A stretch of 64,000 nucleotides of DNA from Paragorgia papillata (lineage: Eukaryota > Cnidaria > Anthozoa > Scleralcyonacea > Coralliidae): the NCBI GenBank assembly GCA_035771165.1, contig JAWNZC010000013.1, positions 616,001-680,000 on the forward strand, read 5' to 3'. The first letter of the stretch is position 1. The number at the start of each line of letters is the position of its first letter. Below, piece after piece: positions 1 to 15,453 of the stretch. Both the position numbers and the translations under genes were made by a program. Under the pieces are notes generated by a model. It made no database searches. It saw only the letters and a program-made list of their open reading frames with translations, and was not told the DNA's origin.

Positions 1-3000
1 TATTCTGTGATCAAAGGTACCGACACAGAGTTGGACTTCTGGTTGTTCTTTATTCTGTGATCAAAGGTACAGACACAGAGTGAACTTCTGGTTGTTCTTT
101 ATTCTGTGATCAAAGGTACAGACACAGAGTTGGACTTCTGGTTGTTCTTTATTCTGTGATCAAAGGTACAGACACAGAGTTGGACTTCTGGTTGTTCTTT
201 ATTCTGTGATCAAAGGTACAGACACAGAGTTGGACTTCTGTTTGTTCTTTATTCTGTGATCAAAGGTACAGACACAGAGTTGGACTTCTGGTTGTTCTTT
301 ATTCTGTGATCAAAGGTACTGACACAGAGTTGGACTTCTGGTTGTTCTTTATTCTGTGATCAAAAGTACCAACACAGAGTTGGACTTCTGGTTGTTCTTT
401 ATTCTGTGATCAAAGGTACAGACACAGAGTTGGACTTCTGGTTGTTCTTTATTCTCTGATCAAAGGTACCAACACAGAGTTGGACTTCTGGTTGTTCTTT
501 ATTCTGTGATCAAAATCACCGACACAGAGTTGGGCTTCTGGTTGTTCTTTATTCTGTGATCAAAGGCACCAACACAGAGTTGGACTTCTGGTTCTTTATT
601 CTCTGATCAAAGGTACGAACACAGAGTTGGACTTCTGGTTGTTCTTTATTCTGTGATCAAATGTACCAACACAGAGTTGGACTTCTGGTTGTTCTTTATT
701 CTGTGATCAAAGGTACTGACACAGAGTTGGACTTCTGATTGTTCTTTATTCTGTGATCAAAGGTACAGACACAGAGTTGGACTTCTGGTTGTTCTTTATT
801 CTGTGATCAAAGGTACTGACACAGAGTTGGACTTCTGGTTGTTCTTTATTCTGTGATCAAAAGTACCAACACAGAGTTGGACTTCTGGTTGTTCTTTATT
901 CTGTGATCAAAGGTACAGACACAGAGTTGGACTTCTGGTTGTTCTTTATTCTGTGATCAAAGGTACCGACACAGAGTTGGGCTTCTGGTTGTTCTTTATT
1001 CTGTTATCAAAGGCACCAACACAGAGTTGGACTTCTGGTTCTTTATTCTCTGATCAAAGGTACGAACACAGAGTTGGACTTCTGGTTGTTCTTTATTCTG
1101 TGATCAAAAGTACCAACACAGAGTTGGACTTCTGGTTGTTCTTTATTCTGTGATCAAAGGTACTGACACAGAGTTGGACTTCTGATTGTTCTTTATTCTG
1201 TGATCAAAGGTACAGACACAGAGTTGGACTTCTGATTGTTCTGTATTCTCTGATCAAAGGTACCGACACAGAGTTGGGCTTCTGGTTGTTCTTTATTCTG
1301 TAATCAAAGGTACCGACACAGAGTTGGACTTCTGGTTGTTCTTTATTCTTTGGTCAAAGGTACAGACACAGAGTTGGACTTCTGGTTGTTCTTTATTCTG
1401 TGATCAAAGGTACCAACACAGAGTTGGACTTCTGGTTGTTCTTTATTCTGTGATCAAAGGTACTGACACAGAGTTGGACTTCTGATTGTTCTTTATTCTG
1501 TGATCAAAGGTACAGACACAGAGTTGGACTTCTGGTTGTTCTTTATTCTGTGATCAAAGGTACCAACACAGAGTTGGACTTCTGGTTGTTCTTTATTCTG
1601 TGATAAAAAGTACCAACACAGAGTTGGACTTCTGGTTGTTCTTTATTCTGTGATCAAAGGTACCAACACAGAGTTGGACTTTTGGTTGTTCTTTATTCTC
1701 TGATCAAAGGTACCAACACAGAGTTGGACTTCTGGTTGTTCTTTATTCTGTGATCAAAGGTACCGACACAGAGTTGGACTTCTGGTTGTTCTTTATTCTG
1801 TGATCAAAGGTACCAACACAGAGTTGGACTTCTGGTTGTTCTTTATTCTCTGATCAAAGGTACCAACACAGAGTTGGACTTCTGGTTGTTCTTTATTCTG
1901 TGATCAAAAGTACCAACACAGAGTTGGACTTCTGGTTGTTCTTTATTCTGTGATCAAAGGTACTGACACAGAGTTGGACTTCTGATTGTTCTTTATTCTG
2001 TTATCAAAGGTACAGACACAGAGTTGGACTTCTGGTTGTTCTGTATTCTCTGATCAAAGGTACCGACACAGAGTTGGGCTTCTGGTTGTTCTTTATTCTG
2101 TAATCAAAGGTACCGACACAGAGTTGGACTTCTGGTTGTTCTTTATTCTGTGATCAAAGGTACAGACACAGAGTTGGACTTCTGGTTGTTCTTTATTCTG
2201 TGATCAAAGGTACCAACACAGAGTTGGACTTCTGGTTGTTCTTTATTCTGTGATCAAAGGTACCGACACAGAGTTGGACTTCTGGTTGTTCTTTATTCTG
2301 TGATCAAAGGTACAGACACAGAGTTGGACTTCTGGTTGTTCTTTATTCTGTGATCAAAGGTACCAACACAGAGTTGGACTTCTGGTTGTTCTTTATTCTG
2401 TGATCAAAGGTACCAACACAGAGTTGGACTTCTGGTTGTTCTTTATTCTGTGATCAAAGGTACCGACACAGAGTTGGACTTCTGGTTGTTCTTTATTCTG
2501 TGATCAAAGGTACCAACACAGAGTTGGACTTCTGGTTGTTCTTTATTCTGTGATCAAAGGTACCGACACAGAGTTGGACTTCTGGTTGTTCTTTATTCTG
2601 TGATCAAAGGTACAGACACAGAGTTGGACTTCTGGTTGTTCTTTATTCTGTGATCAAAGGTACCAACACAGAGTTGGACTTCTGGTTGTTCTTTATTCTG
2701 TGATCAAAGGTACCGACACAGAGTTGGACTTCTGGTTGTTCTTTATTCTGTGATCAAAGGTACCGACACAGAGTTGGACTTCTGGTTGTTCTTTATTCTG
2801 TGATCAAAGGTACAGACACAGAGTTGGACTTCTGGTTGTTCTTTATTCTGTGATCAAAGGTACCAACACAGAGTTGGACTTCTGGTTGTTCTTTATTCTG
2901 TGATCAAAGGTACTGACACAGAGTAGGACTTCTGGTTGTTCTTTATTCTGTGATCAAAAGTACCGACACAGAGTTGGACTTCTGGTTGTTCTTTATTCTG

Positions 3001-3099
3001 TGATCAAAGGTACCAACACAGAGTTGGACTTCTGGTTGTTCTTTATTCTGTGATCAAAGGTACCGACACAGAGTTGGACTTCTGGTTGTTCTTTATTCT

Positions 3100-5260
3100 G
3101 TGATCAAAGGTACACACAGAGTTGGACTTCTGGTTGTTCTTTATTCTGTGATCAAAGGTAGATGTTCTTTATTCTGTGATCAAAGGTACCAACACAGAGT
3201 TGGACTTCTGGTTGTTCTTTATTCTGTGATCAAAGGTACTGACACAGAGTTGGACTTCTGGTTGTTCTTTATTCTGTGATCAAAGGTACAGACACAGAGT
3301 TGGACTTCTGGTTGTTCTTTATTCTGTGATCAAAGGTACCAACAGAGTTGGACTTCTGGTTGTTCTTTATTCTGTGATCAAAAGGTACCGACACAGAGTT
3401 GGACTTCTGGTTGTTCTTTATTCTGTGATCAAAGGTACCAGACACAGAGTTGGACTTCTGGTTGTTCTTTATTCTGTGATCAAAAGGTACCAACACAGAG
3501 TTGGACTTCTGGTTGTTCTTTATTCTGTGATCAAAGGTACCAGACACAGAGTTGGACTTCTGGTTGTTCTTTATTCTGTGATCAAAGGTACCGACACAGA
3601 GTTGGGCTTCTGGTTGTTCTTTATTCTGTGATCAAAGGTACCGACACAGAGTTGGACTTCTGGTTGTTCTTTATTCTGTGATCAAAGGTACCAACACAGA
3701 GTTGGACTTCTGGTTGTTCTTTATTCTGTGATCAAAGGTACAGACACAGAGTTGGACTTCTGGTTGTTCTTTATTCTGTGATCAAAGGTACCAACACAGA
3801 GTTGGGACTTCTGGTTGTTCTTTATTCTGTGATCAAAGGTACAACACAGAGTTGGACTTCTGGTTGTTCTTTTTATTCTGTGATCAAAGGTACCGACACA
3901 GAGTTGGACTTCTGGTTGTTCTTTATTCTGTGATCAAAGGTACCGACACAGAGTTGGACTTCTGGTTGTTCTTTATTCTGTGATCAAAGGTACCAATACA
4001 GAGTTGGACTTCTGGTTGTTCTTTATTCTGTGATCAAAGGTACCGACACAGAGTTGGACTTCTGGTTGTTCTTTATTCTGTGATCAAAGGTACCAGACAC
4101 AGAGTTGGACTTCTGGTTGTTCTTTATTCTGTGATCAAAGGTACCAACACAGAGTTGGACTTCTGGTTGTTCTTTATTCTGTGATCAAAGGTACCACACA
4201 GAGTTGGACTTCTGGTTGTTCTTTATTCTGTGATCAAAGGTACAGACACAGAGTTGGACTTCTGGTTGTTCTTTATTCTGTGATCAAGGTACACAACACA
4301 GGGAGTATTCTGGTTGGACTTCTTGTTCATCAAGGTACAACACAGAGTTGGACTTCTGGTTGTTCTTTATTCTGTGATCAAAGGTACAACACAGAGTTGG
4401 ACTTCTGGTTGTTCTTTATTCTGTGATCAAAGGTACCGACACAGAGTTGGGCTTCTGGTTGTTCTTTATTCTGTGATCAAAAGGTACCCGACACAGAGTT
4501 GGACTTCTGGTTGTTCTGTTCTTTATTCTGTGGTCAAAGGTACAGACACAGAGTTGGACTTCTGGTTGTTCTTTATTCTGTGATCAAAGGTACCAACACA
4601 GAGTTGGACTTCTGGTTGTTCTTTATTCTGTGATCAAAGGTACCAACACAGAGTTGGACTTCTGATTGTTCTTTATTCTGTGATCAAAGGTACCGACACA
4701 GAGTTGGACTTCTGGTTGTTCTTTATTCTGTGATCAAAGGTACCGACACAGAGTTGGACTTCTGGTTGTTCTTTATTCTGTGATCAAAGGTACCAACACA
4801 GAGTTGGACTTCTGGTTGTTCTTTATTCTGTGATCAAAGGTACAGACACAGAGTTGGACTTCTGGTTGTTCTTTATTCTGTGATCAAAGGTACCAGACAC
4901 AGAGTTGGACTTCTGGTTGTTCTTTATTCTGTGATCAAAGGTACCGACACAGAGTTGGACTTCTGGTTGTTCTTTATTCTGTGATCAAAGGTACAGACAC
5001 AGAGTTGGACTTCTGGTTGTTCTTTATTCTGTGATCAAAGGTACCGACACAGAGTTGGACTTCTGGTTGTTCTTTATTCTGTGATCAAAGGTACCGACAC
5101 AGAGTTGGACTTCTGGTTGTTCTTTATTCTGTGATCAAAGGTACAGACACAGAGTTGGACTTCTGGTTGTTCTTTATTCTGTGATCAAAGGTACCAACAC
5201 AGAGTTGGACTTCTGGTTGTTCTTTATTCTGTGATCAATGAGTTGGACTTCTTATTCTGT
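3100..5260. repeat. Degenerate, indel-rich segment of the satellite
   Basis: Between these positions monomers carry frequent small insertions and deletions: a GTACAC junction near 3112, a truncated unit near 3160, GTACCAGACAC variants, and a broken unit at 4290-4335. The segment lacks the regular variant order seen further right. This is the expected appearance of older or less homogenised satellite, although sequencing or assembly error could add to it. Confidence 0.8.
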
Positions 5261-8200
5261 GATCAAAGGTACCAACACAGAGTTGGACTTCTGGTTGTTC
5301 TTTATTCTGTGATCAAAGGTACGACACAGAGTTGGACTTCTGGTTGTTCTTTATTCTGTGATCAAAGGTACCAACACAGAGTTGGACTTCTGGTTGTTCT
5401 TTATTCTGTGATCAAAGGTACTGACACAGAGTTGGACTTCTGGTTGTTCTTTATTCTGTGATCAAAGGTACCAGACACAGAGTTGGACTTCTGGTTGTTC
5501 TTTATTCTGTGATCAAAGGTACCGACACAGAGTTGGGCTTCTGGTTGTTCTTTATTCTGTGATCAAAGGTACCGACACAGAGTTGGACTTCTGGTTGTTC
5601 TTTATTCTGTGGTCAAAGGTACAGACACAGAGTTGGACTTCTGGTTGTTCTTTATTCTGTGATCAAAGGTACCAACACAGAGTTGGACTTCTGGTTGTTC
5701 TTTATTCTGTGATCAAAGGTACTGACACAGAGTTGGACTTCTGATTGTTATTTATTCTGTGATCAAAGGTACAGACACAGAGTTGGACTTCTGGTTGTTC
5801 TTTATTCTGTGATCAAAGGTACCGACACAGAGTTGGACTTCTGGTTGTTCTTTATTCTGTGATCAAAGGTACCGACACAGAGTTGGACTTCTGGTTGTTC
5901 TTTATTCTGTGATCAAAGGTACCAACACAGAGTTGGACTTCTGGTTGTTCTTTATTCTGTGATCAAAGGTACTGACACAGAGTTGGACTTCTGATTGTTA
6001 TTTATTCTGTGATCAAAGGTACAGACACAGAGTTGGACTTCTGGTTGTTCTTTATTCTGTGATCAAAGGTACCAACACAGAGTTGGACTTCTGGTTGTTC
6101 TTTATTCTGTGATCAAAGGTACCGACACAGAGTTGGGCTTCTGGTTGTTCTTTATTCTGTGATCAAAGGTACCGACACAGAGTTGGACTTCTGGTTGTTC
6201 TTTATTCTGTGATCAAAGGTACTGACACAGAGTTGGACTTCTGGTTGTTCTTTATTCTGTGATCAAAGGTACCAACACAGAGTTGGACTTCTGGTTGTTC
6301 TTTATTCTGTGATCAAAGGTACCGACACAGAGTTGGACTTCTGGTTGTTCTTTATTCTGTGATCAAAGGTACAGACACAGAGTTGGACTTCTGGTTGTTC
6401 TTTATTCTGTGATCAAAGGTACCGACACAGAGTTGGACTTCTGGTTGTTCTTTATTCTGTGATCAAAGGTACCAACACAGAGTTGGACTTGTTCTTTATT
6501 CTGTGATCAAAGGTACAACACAGAGTTGGACTTCTGGTTGTTCTTTATTCTGTGATCAAAGGTACAACACAGAGTTGGACTTCTGGTTGTTCTTTATTCT
6601 GTGATCAAAGGTACCGACACAGAGTTGGACTTCTGGTTGTTCTTTATTCTGTGATCAAAGGTACAGACACAGAGTTGGACTTCTGGTTGTTCTTTATTCT
6701 GTGATCAAAGGTACAGACACAGAGTTGGACTTCTGGTTGTTCTTTATTCTGTGATCAAAGGTACCGACACAGAGTTGGACTTCTGGTTGTTCTTTATTCT
6801 GTGATCAAAGGTACCGACACAGAGTTGGACTTCTGGTTGTTCTTTATTCTGTGATCAAAGGTACAGACACAGAGTTGGACTTCTGGTTGTTCTTTATTCT
6901 GTGATCAAAGGTACCAACACAGAGTTGGACTTCTGGTTGTTCTTTATTCTGTGATCAAAGGTACTGACACAGAGTTGGACTTCTGGTTGTTCTTTATTCT
7001 GTGATCAAAGGTACAGACACAGAGTTGGACTTCTGGTTGTTCTTTATTCTGTGATCAAAGGTACCGACACAGAGTTGGACTTCTGGTTGTTCTTTATTCT
7101 GTGATCAAAGGTACCGACACAGAGTTGGACTTCTGGTTGTTCTTTATTCTGTGATCAAAGGTACAGACACAGAGTTGGACTTCTGGTTGTTCTTTATTCT
7201 GTGATCAAAGGTACCAACACAGAGTTGGACTTCTGGTTGTTCTTTATTCTGTGATCAAAGGTACTGACACAGAGTTGGACTTCTGGTTGTTCTTTATTCT
7301 GTGATCAAAGGTACAGACACAGAGTTGGACTTCTGGTTGTTCTTTATTCTGTGATCAAAGGTACCAACACAGAGTTGGACTTCTGGTTGTTCTTTATTCT
7401 GTGATCAAAGGTACTGACACAGAGTTGGACTTCTGGTTGTTCTTTATTCTGTGATCAAAGGTACAGACACAGAGTTGGACTTCTGGTTGTTCTTTATTCT
7501 GTGATCAAAGGTACCAACACAGAGTTGGACTTCTGGTTGTTCTTTATTCTGTGATCAAAGGTACCAACACAGAGTTGGACTTCTGATTGTTCTTTATTCT
7601 CTGATCAAAGGTACCGACACAGAGTTGGGCTTCTGGTTGTTCTTTATTCTGTGATCAAAGGTACCGACACAGAGTTGGACTTCTGGTTGTTCTTTATTCT
7701 GTGGTCAAAGGTACAGACACAGAGTTGGACTTCTGGTTGTTCTTTATTCTGTGATCAAAGGTACCAACACAGAGTTGGACTTCTGGTTGTTCTTTATTCT
7801 GTGATCAAAGGTACTGACACAGAGTTGGACTTCTGATTGTTATTTATTCTGTGATCAAAGGTACAGACACATAGTTGGACTTCTGGTTGTTCTTTATTCT
7901 GTGATCAAAGGTACCGACACAGAGTTGGGCTTCTGGTTGTTCTTTATTCTGTGATCAAAGGTACCGACACAGAGTTGGACTTCTGGTTGTTCTTTATTCT
8001 GTGGTCAAAGGTACAGACACAGAGTTGGACTTCTGGTTGTTCTTTATTCTGTGATCAAAGGTACCAACACAGAGTTGGACTTCTGGTTGTTCTTTATTCT
8101 GTGATCAAAGGTACTGACACAGAGTTGGACTTCTGATTGTTATTTATTCTGTGATCAAAGGTACAGACACAGAGTTGGACTTCTGGTTGTTCTTTATTCT

Positions 8201-8759
8201 GTGATCAAAGGTACCAACACAGAGTTGGACTTCTGATTGTTCTTTATTCTCTGATCAAAGGTACCGACACAGAGTTGGGCTTCTGGTTGTTCTTTATTCT
8301 GTGATCAAAGGTACCGACACAGAGTTGGACTTCTGGTTGTTCTTTATTCTGTGGTCAAAGGTACAGACACAGAGTTGGACTTCTGGTTGTTCTTTATTCT
8401 GTGATCAAAGGTACCAACACAGAGTTGGACTTCTGGTTGTTCTTTATTCTGTGATCAAAGGTACTGACACAGAGTTGGACTTCTGATTGTTATTTATTCT
8501 GTGATCAAAGGTACAGACACATAGTTGGACTTCTGGTTGTTCTTTATTCTGTGATCAAAGGTACCGACACAGAGTTGGGCTTCTGGTTGTTCTTTATTCT
8601 GTGATCAAAGGTACCGACACAGAGTTGGACTTCTGGTTGTTCTTTATTCTGTGGTCAAAGGTACAGACACAGAGTTGGACTTCTGGTTGTTCTTTATTCT
8701 GTGATCAAAGGTACCAACACAGAGTTGGACTTCTGGTTGTTCTTTATTCTGTGATCAAA

Positions 8760-11700
8760 GGTACTGACACAGAGTTGGACTTCTGATTGTTATTTATTCA
8801 GTGATCAAAGGTACAGACACATAGTTGGACTTCTGGTTGTTCTTTATTCTGTGATCAAAGGTACCGACACAGAGTTGGGCTTCTGGTTGTTCTTTATTCT
8901 GTGATCAAAGGTACCGACACAGAGTTGGACTTCTGGTTGTTCTTTATTCTGTGGTCAAAGGTACAGACACAGAGTTGGACTTCTGGTTGTTCTTTATTCT
9001 GTGATCAAAGGTAACAACACAGAGTTGGACTTCTGGTTGTTCTTTATTCTGTGATCAAAGGTACTGACACAGAGTTGGACTTCTGATTGTTATTTATTCT
9101 GTGATCAAAGGTACAGACACAGAGTTGGACTTCTGGTTGTTCTTTATTCTGTGATCAAAGGTACCAACACAGAGTTGGACTTCTGATTGTTCTTTATTCT
9201 CTGATCAAAGGTACCGACACAGAGTTGGGCTTCTGGTTGTTCTTTATTCTGTGATCAAAGGTACCGACACAGAGTTGGACTTCTGGTTGTTCTTTATTCT
9301 GTGGTCAAAGGTACAGACACAGAGTTGGACTTCTGGTTGTTCTTTATTCTGTGATCAAAGGTACCAACACAGAGTTGGACTTCTGGTTGTTCTTTATTCT
9401 GTGATCAAAGGTACTGACACAGAGTTGGACTTCTGATTGTTATTTATTCTGTGATCAAAGGTACAGACACATAGTTGGACTTCTGGTTGTTCTTTATTCT
9501 GTGATCAAAGGTACCGACACAGAGTTGGGCTTCTGGTTGTTCTTTATTCTGTGATCAAAGGTACCGACACAGAGTTGGACTTCTGGTTGTTCTTTATTCT
9601 GTGGTCAAAGGTACAGACACAGAGTTGGACTTCTGGTTGTTCTTTATTCTGTGATCAAAGGTACCAACACAGAGTTGGACTTCTGGTTGTTCTTTATTCT
9701 GTGATCAAAGGTACTGATACAGAGTTGGACTTCTGATTGTTATTTATTCTGTGATCAAAGGTACAGACACAGAGTTGGACTTCTGGTTGTTCTTTATTCT
9801 GTGATCAAAGGTACCAACACAGAGTTGGACTTCTGATTGTTCTTTATTCTCTGATCAAAGGTACCGACACAGAGTTGGGCTTCTGGTTGTTCTTTATTCT
9901 GTGATCAAAGGTACCGACACAGAGTTGGACTTCTGGTTGTTCTTTATTCTGTGGTCAAAGGTACAGACACAGAGTTGGACTTCTGGTTGTTCTTTATTCT
10001 GTGATCAAAGGTACCAACACAGAGTTGGACTTCTGGTTGTTCTTTATTCTGTGATCAAAGGTACTGACACAGAGTTGGACTTCTGATTGTTATTTATTCT
10101 GTGATCAAAGGTACAGACACATAGTTGGACTTCTGGTTGTTCTTTATTCTGTGATCAAAGGTACCGACACAGAGTTGGGCTTCTGGTTGTTCTTTATTCT
10201 GTGATCAAAGGTACCGACACAGAGTTGGACTTCTGGTTGTTCTTTATTCTGTGGTCAAAGGTACAGACACAGAGTTGGACTTCTGGTTGTTCTTTATTCT
10301 GTGATCAAAGGTACCAACACAGAGTTGGACTTCTGGTTGTTCTTTATTCTGTGATCAAAGGTACTGACACAGAGTTGGACTTCTGATTGTTATTTATTCT
10401 GTGATCAAAGGTACAGACACAGAGTTGGACTTCTGGTTGTTCTTTATTCTGTGATCAAAGGTACCAACACAGAGTTGGACTTCTGGTTCTTTATTCTCTG
10501 ATCAAAGGTACCAACACAGAGTTGGAATTCTGGTTGTTCTTTATTCCGTGATCAAAAGTACCGACACAGAGTTGGGCTTCTGGTTGTTCTTTATTCTGTA
10601 ATCAAAGGTACCAACACAGAGTTGGACTTCTGGTTGTTCTTTATTCTCTGATCAAAGGTACCAACACAGAGTTGGACTTCTTGTTGTTCTTTATTCTGTG
10701 GTCAAAGGTACCGACACAGAGTTGGACTTCCGGTCGTTCTTTATTCTGTGATCAAAGGTACTGACACAGAGTTGGACTTCTGATTGTTCTTTATTCTGTG
10801 ATCAAAGGTACAGACACAGAGTTGGACTTCTGATTGTTCTTTATTCTCTGATCAAAGGTACCGACACAGAGTTGGGCTTCTGGTTGTTCTTTATTCTGTG
10901 ATCAAAGGTGCCGACACAGAGTTGGACTTCTGGTTGTTCTTTATTCTGTGATCAAAGGTACAGACACAGAGTTGGACTTCTGGTTGTTCTTTATTCTGTG
11001 ATCAAAGGTACCAACACAGAGTTGGACTTCTGGTTGTTCTTTATTCTGTGATCAAAGGTACCGACACAGAGTTGCACTTCTGGTTGTTCTTTATTCTGTG
11101 ATCAAAGGTACAGACACAGAGTTGGACTTCTGGTTGTTCTTTATTCTGTGATCAAAGGTACAGACACAGGGTTGGACTTCTGGTTGTGCTTTATTCTGTG
11201 ATCAAAGGTACCAACACAGAGTTGGACTTCTGATTGTTCTTTATTCTCCGATCAAAAGTACCGACACAGAGTTGGGCTTCTGGTTGTTCTTTATTCTGTG
11301 ATCAAAGGTACCGATACAGAGTTGGACTTCTGGTTGTTCTTTATTCTGTGATCAAAGGTACCGACACAGAGTTGGACTTCTGGTTGTTCTTTATTCTGTG
11401 GTCAAAGGTACAGACACAGAGTTGGACTTCTGGTTGTTCTTTATTCTGTGATCAAAGGTACCAACACAGAGTTGGACCTCTGGTTGTTCTTTATTCTGTG
11501 ATCAAAGGTACTGACACAGAGTTGGACTTCTGATTGTTATTTATTCTGTGATCAAAGGTACAGACACAGAGTTGGACTTCTGGTTGTTCTTTATTCTGTG
11601 ATCAAAGGTACCAACACAGAGTTGGATTTCTGGTTGTTCTTTATTCTGTGGTCAAAGGTACAGACACAGAGTTGGACTTCTGGTTGTTCTTTATTCTGTG

Positions 11701-14700
11701 ATCAAAGGTACCGACACAGAGTTGGGCTTCTGGTTGTTCTTTATTCTGTGATCAAAGGTACCGACACAGAGTTGGACTTCTGGTTGTTCTTTATTCTGTG
11801 GTCAAAGGTACAGACACAGAGTTGGACTTCTGGTTGTTCTTTATTCTGTGATCAAAGGTACCAACACAGTGTTGGACTTCTGGTTGTTCTTTATTCTGTG
11901 ATCAAAGGTACCAACACAGAGTTGGACTTCTGATTGTTCTTTATTCTCTGATCAAAGGTACCGACACAGAGTTGGGCTTCTGGTTGTTCTTTATTCTGTG
12001 ATCAAAGGTACCGACACAGAGTTGGACTTCTGGTTGTTCTTTATTCTGTGGTCAAAGGTACAGACACAGAGTTGGACTTCTGGTTGTTCTTTATTCTGTG
12101 ATCAAAGGTACTGACACAGAGTTGGACTTCTGATTGTTATTTATTCAGTGATCAAAGGTACAGACACATAGTTGGACTTCTGGTTGTTCTTTATTCTGTG
12201 ATCAAAGGTACCGACACAGAGTTGGGCTTCTGGTTGTTCTTTATTCTGTGATCAAAGGTACCGACACAGAGTTGGACTTCTGGTTGTTCTTTATTCTGTG
12301 GTCAAAGGTACAGACACAGAGTTGGACTTCTGGTTGTTCTTTATTCTGTGATCAAAGGTAACAACACAGAGTTGGACTTCTGGTTGTTCTTTATTCTGTG
12401 ATCAAAGGTACTGACACAGAGTTGGACTTCTGATTGTTATTTATTCTGTGATCAAAGGTACAGACACAGAGTTGGACTTCTGGTTGTTCTTTATTCTGTG
12501 ATCAAAGGTACCAACACAGAGTTGGACTTCTGATTGTTCTTTATTCTCTGATCAAAGGTACCGACACAGAGTTGGGCTTCTGGTTGTTCTTTATTCTGTG
12601 ATCAAAGGTACCGACACAGAGTTGGACTTCTGGTTGTTCTTTATTCTGTGGTCAAAGGTACAGACACAGAGTTGGACTTCTGGTTGTTCTTTATTCTGTG
12701 ATCAAAGGTACCAACACAGAGTTGGACTTCTGGTTGTTCTTTATTCTGTGATCAAAGGTACTGACACAGAGTTGGACTTCTGATTGTTATTTATTCTGTG
12801 ATCAAAGGTACAGACACATAGTTGGACTTCTGGTTGTTCTTTATTCTGTGATCAAAGGTACCGACACAGAGTTGGGCTTCTGGTTGTTCTTTATTCTGTG
12901 ATCAAAGGTACCGACACAGAGTTGGACTTCTGGTTGTTCTTTATTCTGTGGTCAAAGGTACAGACACAGAGTTGGACTTCTGGTTGTTCTTTATTCTGTG
13001 ATCAAAGGTACCAACACAGAGTTGGACTTCTGGTTGTTCTTTATTCTGTGATCAAAGGTACTGATACAGAGTTGGACTTCTGATTGTTATTTATTCTGTG
13101 ATCAAAGGTACAGACACAGAGTTGGACTTCTGGTTGTTCTTTATTCTGTGATCAAAGGTACCAACACAGAGTTGGACTTCTGATTGTTCTTTATTCTCTG
13201 ATCAAAGGTACCGACACAGAGTTGGGCTTCTGGTTGTTCTTTATTCTGTGATCAAAGGTACCGACACAGAGTTGGACTTCTGGTTGTTCTTTATTCTGTG
13301 GTCAAAGGTACAGACACAGAGTTGGACTTCTGGTTGTTCTTTATTCTGTGATCAAAGGTACCAACACAGAGTTGGACTTCTGGTTGTTCTTTATTCTGTG
13401 ATCAAAGGTACTGACACAGAGTTGGACTTCTGATTGTTATTTATTCTGTGATCAAAGGTACAGACACATAGTTGGACTTCTGGTTGTTCTTTATTCTGTG
13501 ATCAAAGGTACCGACACAGAGTTGGGCTTCTGGTTGTTCTTTATTCTGTGATCAAAGGTACCGACACAGAGTTGGACTTCTGGTTGTTCTTTATTCTGTG
13601 GTCAAAGGTACAGACACAGAGTTGGACTTCTGGTTGTTCTTTATTCTGTGATCAAAGGTACCAACACAGAGTTGGACTTCTGGTTGTTCTTTATTCTGTG
13701 ATCAAAGGTACTGACACAGAGTTGGACTTCTGATTGTTATTTATTCTGTGATCAAAGGTACAGACACAGAGTTGGACTTCTGGTTGTTCTTTATTCTGTG
13801 ATCAAAGGTACCAACACAGAGTTGGACTTCTGGTTCTTTATTCTCTGATCAAAGGTACCAACACAGAGTTGGAATTCTGGTTGTTCTTTATTCCGTGATC
13901 AAAAGTACCGACACAGAGTTGGGCTTCTGGTTGTTCTTTATTCTGTAATCAAAGGTACCAACACAGAGTTGGACTTCTGGTTGTTCTTTATTCTCTGATC
14001 AAAGGTACCAACACAGAGTTGGACTTCTTGTTGTTCTTTATTCTGTGGTCAAAGGTACCGACACAGAGTTGGACTTCCGGTCGTTCTTTATTCTGTGATC
14101 AAAGGTACTGACACAGAGTTGGACTTCTGATTGTTCTTTATTCTGTGATCAAAGGTACAGACACAGAGTTGGACTTCTGATTGTTCTTTATTCTCTGATC
14201 AAAGGTACCGACACAGAGTTGGGCTTCTGGTTGTTCTTTATTCTGTGATCAAAGGTGCCGACACAGAGTTGGACTTCTGGTTGTTCTTTATTCTGTGATC
14301 AAAGGTACAGACACAGAGTTGGACTTCTGGTTGTTCTTTATTCTGTGATCAAAGGTACCAACACAGAGTTGGACTTCTGGTTGTTCTTTATTCTGTGATC
14401 AAAGGTACCGACACAGAGTTGCACTTCTGGTTGTTCTTTATTCTGTGATCAAAGGTACAGACACAGAGTTGGACTTCTGGTTGTTCTTTATTCTGTGATC
14501 AAAGGTACAGACACAGGGTTGGACTTCTGGTTGTGCTTTATTCTGTGATCAAAGGTACCAACACAGAGTTGGACTTCTGATTGTTCTTTATTCTCCGATC
14601 AAAAGTACCGACACAGAGTTGGGCTTCTGGTTGTTCTTTATTCTGTGATCAAAGGTACCGATACAGAGTTGGACTTCTGGTTGTTCTTTATTCTGTGATC

Positions 14701-15453
14701 AAAGGTACCGACACAGAGTTGGACTTCTGGTTGTTCTTTATTCTGTGGTCAAAGGTACAGACACAGAGTTGGACTTCTGGTTGTTCTTTATTCTGTGATC
14801 AAAGGTACCAACACAGAGTTGGACCTCTGGTTGTTCTTTATTCTGTGATCAAAGGTACTGACACAGAGTTGGACTTCTGATTGTTATTTATTCTGTGATC
14901 AAAGGTACAGACACAGAGTTGGACTTCTGGTTGTTCTTTATTCTGTGATCAAAGGTACCAACACAGAGTTGGATTTCTGGTTGTTCTTTATTCTGTGGTC
15001 AAAGGTACAGACACAGAGTTGGACTTCTGGTTGTTCTTTATTCTGTGATCAAAGGTACCGACACAGAGTTGGGCTTCTGGTTGTTCTTTATTCTGTGATC
15101 AAAGGTACCGACACAGAGTTGGACTTCTGGTTGTTCTTTATTCTGTGGTCAAAGGTACAGACACAGAGTTGGACTTCTGGTTGTTCTTTATTCTGTGATC
15201 AAAGGTACCAACACAGTGTTGGACTTCTGGTTGTTCTTTATTCTGTGATCAAAGGTACCAACACAGAGTTGGACTTCTGATTGTTCTTTATTCTCTGATC
15301 AAAGGTACCGACACAGAGTTGGGCTTCTGGTTGTTCTTTATTCTGTGATCAAAGGTACCGACACAGAGTTGGACTTCTGGTTGTTCTTTATTCTGTGGTC
15401 AAAGGTACAGACACAGAGTTGGACTTCTGGTTGTTCTTTATTCTGTGATCAAA
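8760..15453. repeat. Two tandem 3347-bp higher-order copies within the satellite
   Basis: Rare variants recur at a constant offset of 3347 bp. The 47-bp monomer at about 10487 returns at 13834. TTCCGGTCGTTC near 10728 returns near 14075. TTATTCAGTGATC near 8793 returns near 12140. A CTCCGATC monomer at 11246 returns at 14593. The offset equals 67 monomers of 50 bp minus the 3 bp missing from the short monomer, so whole blocks were duplicated. Inside the blocks a 6-mer (300 bp) and a 7-mer (350 bp) pattern alternate. Confidence 0.85.
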